A stretch of 64,000 nt of DNA from Salvia splendens. Taxonomy: Eukaryota; Streptophyta; Magnoliopsida; Lamiales; Lamiaceae. The stretch is taken from the NCBI RefSeq assembly GCF_004379255.2, contig NW_024599222.1, positions 41,140 through 105,139 on the forward strand. Reading direction: 5' to 3'. Position numbers and translations under genes: made by a program. Shown here one piece after another: positions 36,720 through 49,510 of the stretch; the stretch's first letter is position 1; every line of letters begins with the position of its first letter. Below the pieces are notes generated by a model that worked only from the letters and a program-made list of their open reading frames with translations, was not told the DNA's origin and made no database searches.

Positions 36720-39700
36720 GGAGATATTCTAATAGGAAATTTGGGATTCATTATGCCAGATGAACATGAGAGATCTTGAAGTTAATAGTTCTCATTTAGC
36801 TTCTTTTCATGGAAGCAGATCTTCTAATACTTGTATATTATCTAAATCCGATGCAGTGGTCTAGGCAACTGGTATGCTGTTTTATCTTATGATGCATCTG
36901 TCTGCCTATGCCCCCACTCGTGGGCAAGGAGCTGTATGGAGGTCCTCCCTTTTTGGAAAGTGAATGCTCACTGCTGAGGGATGTATTAGGGTGAGATAAT
37001 CTCTGGATTTTATTTTTAATTTTCTGCTGCATATGCTGATTAGTTAGCTTCCAAAGCATATTTTGGTTTCTTTTGCACAAAAGAAAGTTATTTAAAAGGA
37101 TATATCTGCTGTTACATTAACTTTACTTAGTTAAATTTGCAGGTTAAGAAATATATTATTAAAATCAGAGGAAAAGCTGACGAGGAAAGATCATTCTGAA
37201 CTTGTGGGTGAAGGCGCTTACGTAAAGTCTAAGAAAACCATCGGGAAGATTAGAGTTCAAGGTGACTATGTGGTATTACAAGAAAATTGTTTTATGCTTC
37301 TTGAGCATGGCTTGTATTTATCTGTACAAAGTTTTTCTATTATTTTTCAGTTCGTAATGTGAAAATGGGGACGGAGCAACCCACTGGTTTCACGTTTACA
37401 TCTTTAAAGTCTTCATCCACGGGGAAGCTGGAAACATTTCAGCAAAGGTTATCAAATGTGAAATTGGTTGTTTCATCCAACAAAAAGAAACAAAAAAAAG
37501 AAAAAAAAGAAAAAAAGAAAAAAAGGGAAAAATGAAAAAAAGAGAAAAAAAAGAAAAAAATAAAAAAAAAATCTGACATTGTAAGAGGCTCTCTTTATTG
37601 CATAGAAGCGTTGCACACTTAATTGTTGGGACTCGTGGATACTTGAAAGAAGTACCCCATGCTAATAAAGCGCATCAACTTATGAATTGGTGCAAGGTAT
37701 GCATGTTTCTTACATTCATTCATATATCAATAATGGAGTCTTGTTTCTCATTCAATCTAGCTTATACTCGCATTGCAAATCTTGTTTTTAATTGCAGAAT
37801 CATATTCTTGTATGTTGAGATTGAAAAGTTCGTCCGAAGAGGATGCATTGGGAATGCAACCGGGACCTGGTGAAGCTCGTGTTTTATATGTTTTGTTTCT
37901 CATTCTCCGTCTAGTTCTTAAGTTTGGCAGATCATCAATAAGTGAATTATACTGCTCTTGATCTGCAGCTTGCCAGGTGGATTTGGAGATGATCTGAATC
38001 TGAATTATATTGTGGGCATGTTCTTGTTCAGGTGGCTGACATTTCTGATGAATCGGTACTTGATCTTGACCTCATGTTTGGTTTTTTGGTGTTTTGAAAC
38101 AGATCTGTTTATGTGTCTGAAAGGGTTAAATTTTTCTGCTTGTTTTAATGCAGGGGAAGAAGCGTCGTCAGTCTGTTATATCTGGGGAAAAAGAGCATGA
38201 AAAAGCTGAGAAAAATACAGCTATACATCAACTACTCAACCACTGCAGATAAAGATAGTTACAAGGTATATGCAGATGTTTTATATGTCATGCTTAGCGC
38301 ATATTTCGTTCAAAATCAAGATTCCATCCTTCGGCAAAAGTGGCATCACTAACTATGTGTTACGTCCAGTGCATATCTGTAGCAGAAACTATCGCTTAAG
38401 ACTGTGTTTTGGAGACTGCGATGAAAGGCCAACAGTTTCAGCACAGAAACTTGTTGCTACATGGTTCGTGGAAATGGTTGGTGGATTCATTTGCATCTTT
38501 TCTGGAGTTTTAGATGCATACACAAAGCTCAGGTATCATGAATGTGCATTGCTGGTTACCTGGAACGGCTATATATGTTTCCACAATTGTTAAATGCATT
38601 CTTGCTTTTCGATCTTTTAGATACCTTTCATACGTTATGGATATCTCCACAGCAACAGTAGATTATCTTGATTTGGTGCACGACATTCTGCTGCCCGTGG
38701 TAATCAAAGACAAAAGTAAGCACACATTGAGTCACTAAGAGGTAGGTCGTTATGTGGCAAGTTGTCGTTTTCTTATCATTTTTACATTTCTTGGTTATTG
38801 TATGATAGTATCTAATTTAATGTCTTGATTGTTTTCCTGATCAGGCCCGTTTTCTGGGAGAAGTTTCTGTTTCTGTTCAAATTGAGCAGATACTCACTCT
38901 GGTCTTAGAGAATTTCAAGTAACTTGATGAATCATCGATGTCGGGTATTAAAGATGTATTCGGACCTGCAACAGGATTGGCTGCACCTGCACTTGATCCA
39001 GCTTTGAAGCTCTACAAATGGTTGCATGATATTCTTTCCCCGAGGTGCGCTTAAAGCTATGTAGATATTTCCATGTGGGAAGGTGCCGGTGCTCAAACCG
39101 TCGCCTGTTTGTCTTTCTCTTTTGAATATAACTGTGATGTTTCTCTGCAGATTGCTACGAGAAAAAGGTCAATCAGGCACTTGTTTGAAATTGATGAGTT
39201 CTTTTCGACTAATAACAAAAACATGTTATTGGATCCCGTGGCTGTCTCCACAGCATATATGAAAGGAAAAACTAATGCATGGTTCTCAAGGTAAAAAAAG
39301 AAGAATTTGTCTTTATTATGATTTGGAATTAGAAAGTTCTTTCTACAGTTTTAATCTTACTGATTATTAGTTTTCTACAGATGTGAAGGTAGCAGTGAAA
39401 AACAAAGTTCCTCTTGTAAGGTCGTTGACTTGAGCTGTGTTACATTCTGTATTGAAACAAGTAACACAGCGACCATACCTAAGGTTCACGAGGAATATGT
39501 TCCCTCATTTATTTTGGAGGTAAGTTAGAAGCATAATCTGTTTCTCTCAACCATGCATATTTATTTAGATTTTTTTCAATCAATTACTTCTTTAACACCT
39601 GATATTGATCATTGAATCAAAATATGTCTCGGAATCTCAATTGTTTGTAATGAATAACTCCGTTGTAAAAAAACTTTATATTCCACTGTTCCACAAAGAA

Positions 39701-39809
39701 ATATGTCAGAGATGACAGATGAATTAATAAAATATCTTTTTCTTCACTTCTAGATTTTGCGTAGCTATAAGTACATTGTTGCAAAAAGCATTATCAATTT
39801 TTTATGCTA
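36720..39809 (+). pseudogene. Array copy 3 (3090 bp), subtype A
   Basis: It is a full-length copy with private variants shared only with copy 4: ggaggtcctcc at the MEAPP frameshift site, SVCYIWGKRA, a Lys in IPSFGKSG, STNNKNMLL and AWFSR. The common lesions (missing base, purine tract at 37481-37571, TAA after AETIA, LSH-stop-E, FK-stop-LDE) are all present. Confidence 0.85.
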
Positions 39810-42800
39810 GGAGATATTCTAATAGGAAATTTGGGATTCATTATGCCAGATGAACATGAGAGATCTTGAAGTTAATAGTTCTCATTTAGCTTCTTTTCAT
39901 GGAAGCAGATCTTCTAATACTTGTATATTATCTAAATCCGATGCAGTGGTCTAGGCAACTGGTATGCTGTTTTATCTTATGATGCATCTGTCTGCCTATG
40001 CCCCCACTCGTGGGCAAGGAGCTGTATGGAGGTCCTCCCTTTTTGGAAAGTGAATGCTCACTGCTGAGGGATGTATTAGGGTGAGATAATCTCTGGATTT
40101 TATTTTTAATTTTCTGCTGCATATGCTGATTAGTTAGCTTCCAAAGCATATTTTGGTTTCTTTTGCACAAAAGAAAGTTATTTAAAAGGATATATCTGCT
40201 GTTACATTAACTTTACTTAGTTAAATTTGCAGGTTAAGAAATATATTATTAAAATCAGAGGAAAAGCTGACGAGGAAAGATCATTCTGAACTTGTGGGTG
40301 AAGGCGCTTACGTAAAGTCTAAGAAAACCATCGGGAAGATTAGAGTTCAAGGTGACTATGTGGTATTACAAGAAAATTGTTTTATGCTTCTTGAGCATGG
40401 CTTGTATTTATCTGTACAAAGTTTTTCTATTATTTTTCAGTTCGTAATGTGAAAATGGGGACGGAGCAACCCACTGGTTTCACGTTTACATCTTTAAAGT
40501 CTTCATCCACGGGGAAGCTGGAAACATTTCAGCAAAGGTTATCAAATGTGAAATTGGTTGTTTCATCCAACAAAAAGAAACAAAAAAAAGAAAAAAAAGA
40601 AAAAAAGAAAAAAAGGGAAAAATGAAAAAAAGAGAAAAAAAAGAAAAAAATAAAAAAAAAATCTGACATTGTAAGAGGCTCTCTTTATTGCATAGAAGCG
40701 TTGCACACTTAATTGTTGGGACTCGTGGATACTTGAAAGAAGTACCCCATGCTAATAAAGCGCATCAACTTATGAATTGGTGCAAGGTATGCATGTTTCT
40801 TACATTCATTCATATATCAATAATGGAGTCTTGTTTCTCATTCAATCTAGCTTATACTCGCATTGCAAATCTTGTTTTTAATTGCAGAATCATATTCTTG
40901 TATGTTGAGATTGAAAAGTTCGTCCGAAGAGGATGCATTGGGAATGCAACCGGGACCTGGTGAAGCTCGTGTTTTATATGTTTTGTTTCTCATTCTCCGT
41001 CTAGTTCTTAAGTTTGGCAGATCATCAATAAGTGAATTATACTGCTCTTGATCTGCAGCTTGCCAGGTGGATTTGGAGATGATCTGAATCTGAATTATAT
41101 TGTGGGCATGTTCTTGTTCAGGTGGCTGACATTTCTGATGAATCGGTACTTGATCTTGACCTCATGTTTGGTTTTTTGGTGTTTTGAAACAGATCTGTTT
41201 ATGTGTCTGAAAGGGTTAAATTTTTCTGCTTGTTTTAATGCAGGGGAAGAAGCGTCGTCAGTCTGTTATATCTGGGGAAAAAGAGCATGAAAAAGCTGAG
41301 AAAAATACAGCTATACATCAACTACTCAACCACTGCAGATAAAGATAGTTACAAGGTATATGCAGATGTTTTATATGTCATGCTTAGCGCATATTTCGTT
41401 CAAAATCAAGATTCCATCCTTCGGCAAAAGTGGCATCACTAACTATGTGTTACGTCCAGTGCATATCTGTAGCAGAAACTATCGCTTAAGACTGTGTTTT
41501 GGAGACTGCGATGAAAGGCCAACAGTTTCAGCACAGAAACTTGTTGCTACATGGTTCGTGGAAATGGTTGGTGGATTCATTTGCATCTTTTCTGGAGTTT
41601 TAGATGCATACACAAAGCTCAGGTATCATGAATGTGCATTGCTGGTTACCTGGAACGGCTATATATGTTTCCACAATTGTTAAATGCATTCTTGCTTTTC
41701 GATCTTTTAGATACCTTTCATACGTTATGGATATCTCCACAGCAACAGTAGATTATCTTGATTTGGTGCACGACATTCTGCTGCCCGTGGTAATCAAAGA
41801 CAAAAGTAAGCACACATTGAGTCACTAAGAGGTAGGTCGTTATGTGGCAAGTTGTCGTTTTCTTATCATTTTTACATTTCTTGGTTATTGTATGATAGTA
41901 TCTAATTTAATGTCTTGATTGTTTTCCTGATCAGGCCCGTTTTCTGGGAGAAGTTTCTGTTTCTGTTCAAATTGAGCAGATACTCACTCTGGTCTTAGAG
42001 AATTTCAAGTAACTTGATGAATCATCGATGTCGGGTATTAAAGATGTATTCGGACCTGCAACAGGATTGGCTGCACCTGCACTTGATCCAGCTTTGAAGC
42101 TCTACAAATGGTTGCATGATATTCTTTCCCCGAGGTGCGCTTAAAGCTATGTAGATATTTCCATGTGGGAAGGTGCCGGTGCTCAAACCGTCGCCTGTTT
42201 GTCTTTCTCTTTTGAATATAACTGTGATGTTTCTCTGCAGATTGCTACGAGAAAAAGGTCAATCAGGCACTTGTTTGAAATTGATGAGTTCTTTTCGACT
42301 AATAACAAAAACATGTTATTGGATCCCGTGGCTGTCTCCACAGCATATATGAAAGGAAAAACTAATGCATGGTTCTCAAGGTAAAAAAAGAAGAATTTGT
42401 CTTTATTATGATTTGGAATTAGAAAGTTCTTTCTACAGTTTTAATCTTACTGATTATTAGTTTTCTACAGATGTGAAGGTAGCAGTGAAAAACAAAGTTC
42501 CTCTTGTAAGGTCGTTGACTTGAGCTGTGTTACATTCTGTATTGAAACAAGTAACACAGCGACCATACCTAAGGTTCACGAGGAATATGTTCCCTCATTT
42601 ATTTTGGAGGTAAGTTAGAAGCATAATCTGTTTCTCTCAACCATGCATATTTATTTAGATTTTTTTCAATCAATTACTTCTTTAACACCTGATATTGATC
42701 ATTGAATCAAAATATGTCTCGGAATCTCAATTGTTTGTAATGAATAACTCCGTTGTAAAAAAACTTTATATTCCACTGTTCCACAAAGAAATATGTCAGA

Positions 42801-42899
42801 GATGACAGATGAATTAATAAAATATCTTTTTCTTCACTTCTAGATTTTGCGTAGCTATAAGTACATTGTTGCAAAAAGCATTATCAATTTTTTATGCTA
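39810..42899 (+). pseudogene. Array copy 4 (3090 bp), near twin of copy 3
   Basis: All accidental and exon-derived translations are identical to copy 3, and every private variant of copy 3 is repeated. The spacing is exactly 3090 bp. This pair is the most recent duplication in the array, or reflects gene conversion. An assembly duplication cannot be excluded from sequence alone. The purine tract is at 40571-40661. Confidence 0.88.
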
Positions 42900-45800
42900 G
42901 GAGATATTCTAATAGGAAATTTGGGATTCATTATGCCAGATGAACATGAGAGATCTTGAAGTTAATAGTTCTCATTTAGCTTCTTTTCATGGAAGCAGAT
43001 CTTCTAATACTTGTATATTATCTAAATCTGATGCAGTGGTCTAGGCAACTGGTATGCTGTTTTATCTTATGATGCATCTGTCCGCCTATGCCCCCACTCG
43101 TGGGCAAGGAGCTGTATGGAGCTCCTCCCTTTTTGGAAAATGAATGCTCACTGCTGAGGGATGTATTAGGGTAAGATAATCACTGGATTTTATTTTTAAT
43201 TTTCTGCTGCATATGCTGATTAGTTAGCTTCCAAAGCATATTTTGGTTTCTTTTGCACAAAAGAAAGTTATTTAAAAGGGTATATCTGCTGTTACATTAA
43301 CTTTACTTAGTTAAATTTGCAGGTTAAGAAATATATTATTAAAATCAGAGGAAAAGCTGACGAGGAAAGATCATTCTGAACTTGTGGGTGAAGGCGCTTA
43401 CGTAAAGTCTAAGAAAACCATCGGGAAGATTAGAGTTCAAGGTGACTATGTGGTATTACAAGAAAATTGTTTTATGCTTCTTGAGCATGGCTTGTATTTA
43501 ACTGTACAAAGTTTTTCTATTATTTTTCAGTTCGTAATGTGAAAATGGGGACGGAGCAACCCACTGGTTTCACGTTTACATCTTAAAAGTCTTCATCCAC
43601 GGGGAAGCTGGAAACATTTCAGCAAAGGTTATCAAATGTGAAATTGGTTGTTTCATCCAACAAAAAAAAGAAAAAAAAGAAAAAAAGAAAAAAAGGGAAA
43701 AATGAAAAAAGAGAAAAAAAAGAAAAAAATAAAAAAAATCTGACATTGTAAGAGGCTCTCTTTATTGCATAGAAGCGTTGCACACTTAATTGTTGGGACT
43801 CGTGGATACTTGAAAGAAGTACCCCGTGCTAATAAAGCGCATCAACTTATGAATTGGTGCAAGGTATGCATGTTTCTTACATTCATTCATATATCAATTA
43901 TGGAGTCTTGTTTCTCATTCAATCTAACTTATACTCGGATTGCAAATCTTGTTTTTAATTGCAGAATCATATTCTTGTATGTTGAGATTGAAAAGTTCGT
44001 CCGAAGAGGATGCATTGGGAATGCAACCGGGACCTGGTGAAGCTCGTGTTTTATATGTTTTGTTTCTCATTCTCCGTCTAGTTCTTAAGTTTGGCAGATC
44101 ATCAATAAGTGAATTATACTGCTCTTGATCTGCGGCTTGCCAGGTGGATTTGGAGATGATCTGAATCTGAATTATATTGTGGGCATGTTCTTGTTCAGGT
44201 GGCTGACATTTCTGATGAATCGGTACTTGATCTTGACCTCATGTTTGGTTTTTTGGTGTTTTGAAACAGATCTGTTTATGTGTCTGAAAGGGTTAAATAT
44301 TTCTGCTTGTTTTAATGCAGGGGAAGAAGCGTCGTCAGTGTGTTATATCCGGGGAAAAAGAGCATGAAAAAGCTGAGAAAAATACAGCTATACATCAACT
44401 ACTCAACCACTGCAGATAAAGATAGTTACAAGGTATATGTAGATGTTTTATATGTCATGCTTAGCGCCTATGTCGTTCAAAATCAAGATTCCATCCTTCG
44501 GCGAAAGTGGCATCACTAACTATGTGTTACGTCCAGTGCATATCTGTAGCAGAAACTATCGCTTAAGACTGTGTTTTGGAGTCTGCGATGAAAGGCCAAC
44601 AGTTTCAGCACAGAAACTTGTTGCTACATGGTTCGTGGAAATGGTTGGTGGATTCATTTGCATCTTTTCTGGAGTTTTAGATGCATACACAAAGCTCAGG
44701 TATCATGAATGTGCATTGCTGGTTACCAGGAACGGCTATATATGTTTCCACAATTGTTAAATGCATTCTTGCTTTTCGATCTTTTAGATACCTTTCATAC
44801 GTTATGGATATCTCCATAGCAACAGTAGATTATCTTGATTTGGTGCACGACATTCTGCTGCCCGTGGTAATCAAAGACAAAAGTAAGCACACATTGAGTC
44901 ACTAAGAGGTAGGTCATTATGTGGCAAGTTGTCGTTTTCTTATCATTTTTACATTTCCTGGTTATTGTATGATAGTATCTAATTTAATGTCTTGATTGTT
45001 TTCCTGATCAGGCCCGTTTTCTGGGAGAAGTTTCTGTTTTTGTTCAAATTATACTCACTCTGGTCTTCGAGAATTTCAAGTAACTTGATGAATCATCGAT
45101 GTCGGGTATTAAAGATGTATTCGGACCTGCAACAGGATTGGCTGCACCTGCACTTGATCCAGCTTTGAAGCTCTACAAATGGTTGCATGATATTCTTTCC
45201 CCGAGGTGCGCTTAAAGCTATGTAGATATTTCCATGTGGGAAGGTTCCGGTGCTCAAACCGTCGCCTGTTTGTCTTTCTCTTTTGAATATAACTGTGATG
45301 TTTCTCTGCAGATTGCTACGAGAAAAAGGTCAATCAGGCACTTGTTTGAAATTGATGAGTTCTTTTCGACTAATAACGAAAACATGTTATTGGATCCCGT
45401 GGCTGTCTCCACAGCATATATGAAAGGAAAAACTAATGCATGGGTCTCAAGGTAAAAAAAGAAGAATTTGTCTTTATTATGATTTGGAATTAGAAAGTTC
45501 TTTCTACAGTTTTAATCTTACTGATTATTAGTTTTCTACAGATGTGAAGGTAGCAGTGAAAAACAAAGTTCCTCTTGTAAGGTCGTTGACTTGAGCTGTG
45601 TTACATTCTGTATTGAAACAAGTAACACAGCGACCATACCTAAGGTTCACGAGGAATATGTTCTCTCATTTATTTTGGAGGTAAGTTAGAAGCATAATCT
45701 GTTTCTCTCAACCATGCATATTTATTTAGATTTTTTTCAATCAATTACTTCTTTAACACCTGATATTGATCATTGAATCAAAATATGTCTCGGAATCTCA

Positions 45801-45970
45801 ATTGTTTGTAATGAATAACTCCGTTGTAAAAAAACTTTATATTCCACTGTTCCACAAAGAAATATGTCAGAGATGACAGATGAATTAATAAAATATCTTT
45901 TTCTTCTCTTCTAGATTTTGCGTAGCTATAAGTACATTGTTGCAAAAAGCATTATCAATTTTTTATGCTA
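42900..45970 (+). pseudogene. Array copy 5 (3071 bp), subtype B
   Basis: It shares the short purine tract form (43663-43738) and LTYTRIANL with copy 2. Private changes include tctTAAAAGTC, which creates a stop in the TSLKSSS exon near 43584, and a short deletion in VQIEQ at about 45050 (attatactcactctgg instead of attgagcagatactcactctgg). The common frameshift and stop codons are present. Confidence 0.85.
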
Positions 45971-48270
45971 GGAGATATTCTAATAGGAAATTTGGGATTC
46001 ATTATGCCAGATGAACATGAGAGATCTTGAAGTTAATAGTTCTCATTTAGCTTCTTTTCATGGAAGCAGATCTTCTAATACTTGTATATTATCTAAATCC
46101 GATGCAGTGGTCTAGGCAACTGGTATGCTGTTTTATCTTATGATGCATCTGTGCATCTATGCCTCCACTCGTGGGCAAGGAGCTGTATGGGAGCTCCTCC
46201 CTTTTTGGAAAATGAATGTTCACTGCTGAGGGATGTATTAGGGTGAGATAATCTCTGGATTTTATTTTTAATTTTCTACTGCATATGCTGATTAGTTAGC
46301 TTCCAAACCATATCTTGGTTTCTTTTGCACTAAAGAAAGTTACTTAAAAGGGTATATCTAATACTTTAACTTTCCTTGTTTAATTTGCAGGTTAAGAAAT
46401 ATATTATTAAAATCAGAGGAAGAGCTGACGAGGAAAGATCATTCTAAACTTGTGGGTGAAGGCACTTACGTAACATCTAAGAAAACCATCGGGAAGATTA
46501 AAGTTCAAGGTGTATAAGTGGTATTGCAAGAAAATTGTTTTCTGCTTCTTGTGCATGGCTTGTATTTAACTGTACAAAGTTTTTCTATTATTTTTCAGTT
46601 CGTAAAGTGAAAATGGGGACGGAGCAACCCACTGGTTGCATGTTTACATCTTTAAAGTCTTCATCCACGGTGAAGCTGGAAACATTTCAGCAAAGGTTAT
46701 CAAATGTGAAATTGGTTGTTTCATCCAATAGAAAAAAGGAAGAAAAAGAAAAAAAAGGAAAAAGAAAAGAAAAGAAAAAAAACTGACATTGTAAGAGGCT
46801 CTCTATATTGCATAGAAGCGTTGCACACTTAATTGTTGGGACTCGTAGATACTTGAGAGAAGTACCCAAGCTCATAAAGTGCATCAACTTATGAATTGGT
46901 GCAAGGTATGCAGGTTTCTTACATTCATTCATTCATTCATTCATATATCAATATGGATTCTTGTTTCTCATTCAGTCTAACTTCTACTCGGATTGTATAT
47001 CTTGTTTTTGATTCCAGAATCATATTCTTGTTTGTTGAGATTGAAAAGTTCGCCCGAAGATGATTCATTGGGAATGCAACCGGTATCTGGTGAATCTCGT
47101 GTCTTTTATGTTTTGTGTCTCATTCTACTTCTAGTTCTTAAGTTTGGCAGATCATTGATAAGTGAATTATACTGCTCTTGACCTGCAGCTTGCCAGATGG
47201 ATTTGGAGATGATCTGATAATCGAAGTCCATGATTCGAAGGGAAAGTATTGCGGGCATGCTCTTGTTCAGATGGCTGACATTTCTGATGAATCGGTACTT
47301 GATCTTGACCTCATCTTTGGTTTTCTGTTATTTTTGAAACAGATCCGTGTGTGTGTCAAGGGGTCAAGTTTTTCTGCTTGTTTTGATGCAGGGGAATAAG
47401 CATTGTCAGTGTTATATCTCGGGAACCAGAGCAAGAAAAAGCTGGGAAAAATACAGCTATACATCAACTATTCAACCACTGCAGATGAAAGTAGTTGCAA
47501 GGTATGCAGATGAATATAGTTACAAGATATATGCAGATGTTTTATAGTTCATTCTTAACGCCTATTTCGTACAAAATCAAGATTCCATCCTTCGGCGAGA
47601 GTGGCATGACTAACTATGTGGTATGTCTAGTGCACATACATCTGTAGTAGAAAATATAGCTTACGACTATGTTTTGGAGACTGCGATGAGAGGCCAACAG
47701 TTTCAGCAAAGAAACTTGTTGTTGCTACATGGTTTGTGGAAATGGTTTGTGGATGAATTTGGCGTTTTAGATGCATACACAAAAGCTCAGGTATCATGAT
47801 TTTGCATTGCTGGTTACCTGGAACGGCTATATATGTTTCCACTATTGTAAAACGCATTCTTACTCTTCGATCGTTTAGATACCTTTCATACGTTATGGAT
47901 TTCGCCACGCCAACAGCAGAATGTCTTGACTTTGTGCACCACTTTCTGATTGAATGTCTTGATTGTTTTACTTATCAGGTCCGTTTTCTGGGGGAAGTTT
48001 CTGTTCAAATTGAGCAGATACACACTTTGGTATTTGAGAATTACCAGGCACTTGAAGAATCATCCACTTGATGAATATTAAAGAAGTATTCGGACCTGTT
48101 ACAGGATTGGCTGCACCTGCACTTGATCAAGCTTTGAAGCTCTACAAATGGTTGCATGATATTCTTTCACCCGAGGTGCGCTTAAAGCTATGTAGATATT
48201 TCCATGTGGGAAGGTGCCGGTGCTCAAACCTTCGTCTGTTTGTCTCTCTCTTTTGAATATAACTGTGATA
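45971..48270 (+). pseudogene. Array copy 6, diverged and least damaged
   Basis: This last copy differs from the others at many sites and keeps features they lost. The exon near 46190 reads CMGAPPFLENECSLLRDVLG without the missing base. The exon from 47189 contains DDLIIEVHDSKGKYCGHA and LVQMADISDES, deleted in copies 1-5. Near 47660 it reads ENIAYDYVLETAMRGQQFQQ, where the others have a stop. It still carries an A/G tract inside an exon (46731-46782), stops after it, and a double stop after ENYQALEESST near 48070. The copy ends in an intron at about 48270 where a MOR1-like exon begins. It looks like a separate, older lineage and not a product of the recent amplification. Confidence 0.8.
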
Positions 48271-48279
48271 TTTCCATAG

Positions 48280-49510
48280 GTTCTTAGTGAAGGCCTATCA
48301 TGGATGGTTTCTGCAGTGGACGACTTTGGTACTTCTCATATTAAGCTGAAGGTGCTCAAAACTTATCGGTTTTAACATGCGTGATAATCATTTTCCAGGA
48401 TTTAATTGACTTATGCAAGTACGTCGGTTTACAATCTAGTGCAGCTACATCTAGAAATGCAACAGTTTGTTGGTCCAGGTGTTACATTTTTTAAACTCAG
48501 TCACTGGATGTGTTGCGAGGGAGCTTATTAGTGTGGTTTTACTGAAATCAAAATAGTCAAATCTGAAGAGGAATTAACTGTTTTTTTCCTCTTCTTGAAG
48601 ATATACAGGGATTTCTGTCTTATGGGGATACATTTTTTAAAACTCAGCTTTCATATCTGGGGATGTGTTGGGAGGTGGCTTATTAGAGGGGTTTTATGGA
48701 AATCTTAATAGTCAAATTTGAAAAAGAAGTAACTGTGTTTTTCTCTTCTCGAAGATATAAAGTGATTTCTGTCCGATGATAAACTTGCTTTACTAAGTAC
48801 TCTCGACGCCGAGTATGACAATATTAATTTTTTTTGGGTGTGTAACTGTCATTTTTCCTATGATATGTTTTTTTCTTCAGTTCAAATTTACAAATATTAC
48901 CCTTTGCATGCATCTGCAGCTTCAGGAAGGTTGATAAAGTAACTGATTCTACAACAACTGCGGTGAGTGGTGGCATCACTGGCATGGATGGTCTTCCACG
49001 TCAAGATATCAGTGAAAAGACTACCCCCCCTGTTAAAAGGCTTAGAGGTTTCTGATTTGAAGGTTGGTTAAATGGAGTATATGTTTGTTAATCATTAAAT
49101 CTATGAATGATTTATGAGGGCATGCTGTCAATCTGACTTTATCTTCAGTGTAGGTCCGTTTGGAATCTATTGAAAGTGTGACCAAAATTCTGGAAGAGGC
49201 GAACAAACCTATTCTGCCTGCTGGAACTGGTATGTTCAGTGAAAAATTTGAAATAACTATCAACTTTTGTATATGGAGTATATAATTATCTACATGATAT
49301 GCCCTTTTATCTTTCTTGTTTTAGGAGATCTATTTGGAGCTCTAAAAGGGCGTCCACACGACAGTAACAACATTTTTTTTATTATTGCTACTTTGTCCAC
49401 AATCGGTACTCTTACGACTGCAATGGACTGCCAGTTGAGAAGTCAGGCAAGGTACTCTCGTATAATTATGAATCTGGTAGATCTGTTTCGTCAAGGTTAT
49501 CAGGTAAACA
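48280..49510 (+). pseudogene. MOR1/XMAP215-like TOG-domain gene fragment
   Basis: Exons match the plant microtubule-associated protein MOR1/GEM1 (XMAP215 family; TOG arrays bind tubulin and promote microtubule growth). 48280-48351 reads VLSEGLSWMVSAVDDFGTSH then IKLK. 48399-48478 reads DLIDLCKYVGLQSSAATSRN and, after a small deletion, FVGP. Near 48755-48820 it reads DIK-stop-FLSDDKLALLSTLDAEYD. Near 48920-49070 it reads VSGG, MDGLPRQDISEKTTP, then after a shift in a C7 run LLKGLEVSDLKV. 49154-49229 reads VRLESIESVTKILEEANKPI then LPAGTG. From 49325 it reads GDLFGALKGRPHDSN, ATLSTIG and, frameshifted, VEKSGKVLS. Lesions are a TGA for Gly, a small deletion, two frameshifts and a duplicated exon start. 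Only an internal ~150-residue part of a ~2000-residue protein is present. The family is recalled, not searched. Confidence 0.72.
48479..48780 (+). repeat. ~154-bp imperfect tandem duplication spanning intron and exon start
   Basis: Two successive copies of a segment (acattttttaaactcag, gatgtgttg-gagg-gcttatta, gaagatata-aggatttctgtc) occur at about 48484-48637 and 48638-48790. Each includes the beginning of the MOR1-like exon that reads DI-K/Q-GFLS, so a partial exon was duplicated. Confidence 0.75.

Larger units (their letters stand above)
28912..48270 (+). repeat. Tandem array of a ~3.09-kb multi-exon gene segment
   Basis: The anchor ggagatatt-ctaataggaaatt recurs at 32002, 35079, 36720, 39810, 42900 and 45971, with its diverged form aagagatatt at 28911. 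Spacings are 3090, 3077, 1641, 3090, 3090 and 3071 bp, and the last copy runs to ~48270. Both borders of the unit lie in introns: upstream in the intron after the FHS exon, and downstream in the intron after the exon ending VPSFILE (for example 31711). Each copy therefore carries the same consecutive exons and introns of the At4g24610-like gene. Copies are very similar and most differences are single bases. Confidence 0.95.

Noticed and set aside
28194..48270. Insecticidal crystal toxin gene, because a homologue is labelled pesticidal crystal cry8Ba
   Set aside because: The plant family carries that label by misannotation; the exons show no toxin domain and the context is a plant pseudogene.
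49020..49035. C7 run frameshift as firm proof of pseudogenisation
   Set aside because: A homopolymer length error is possible; the pseudogene call rests on the TGA, the deletion and the truncated extent instead.
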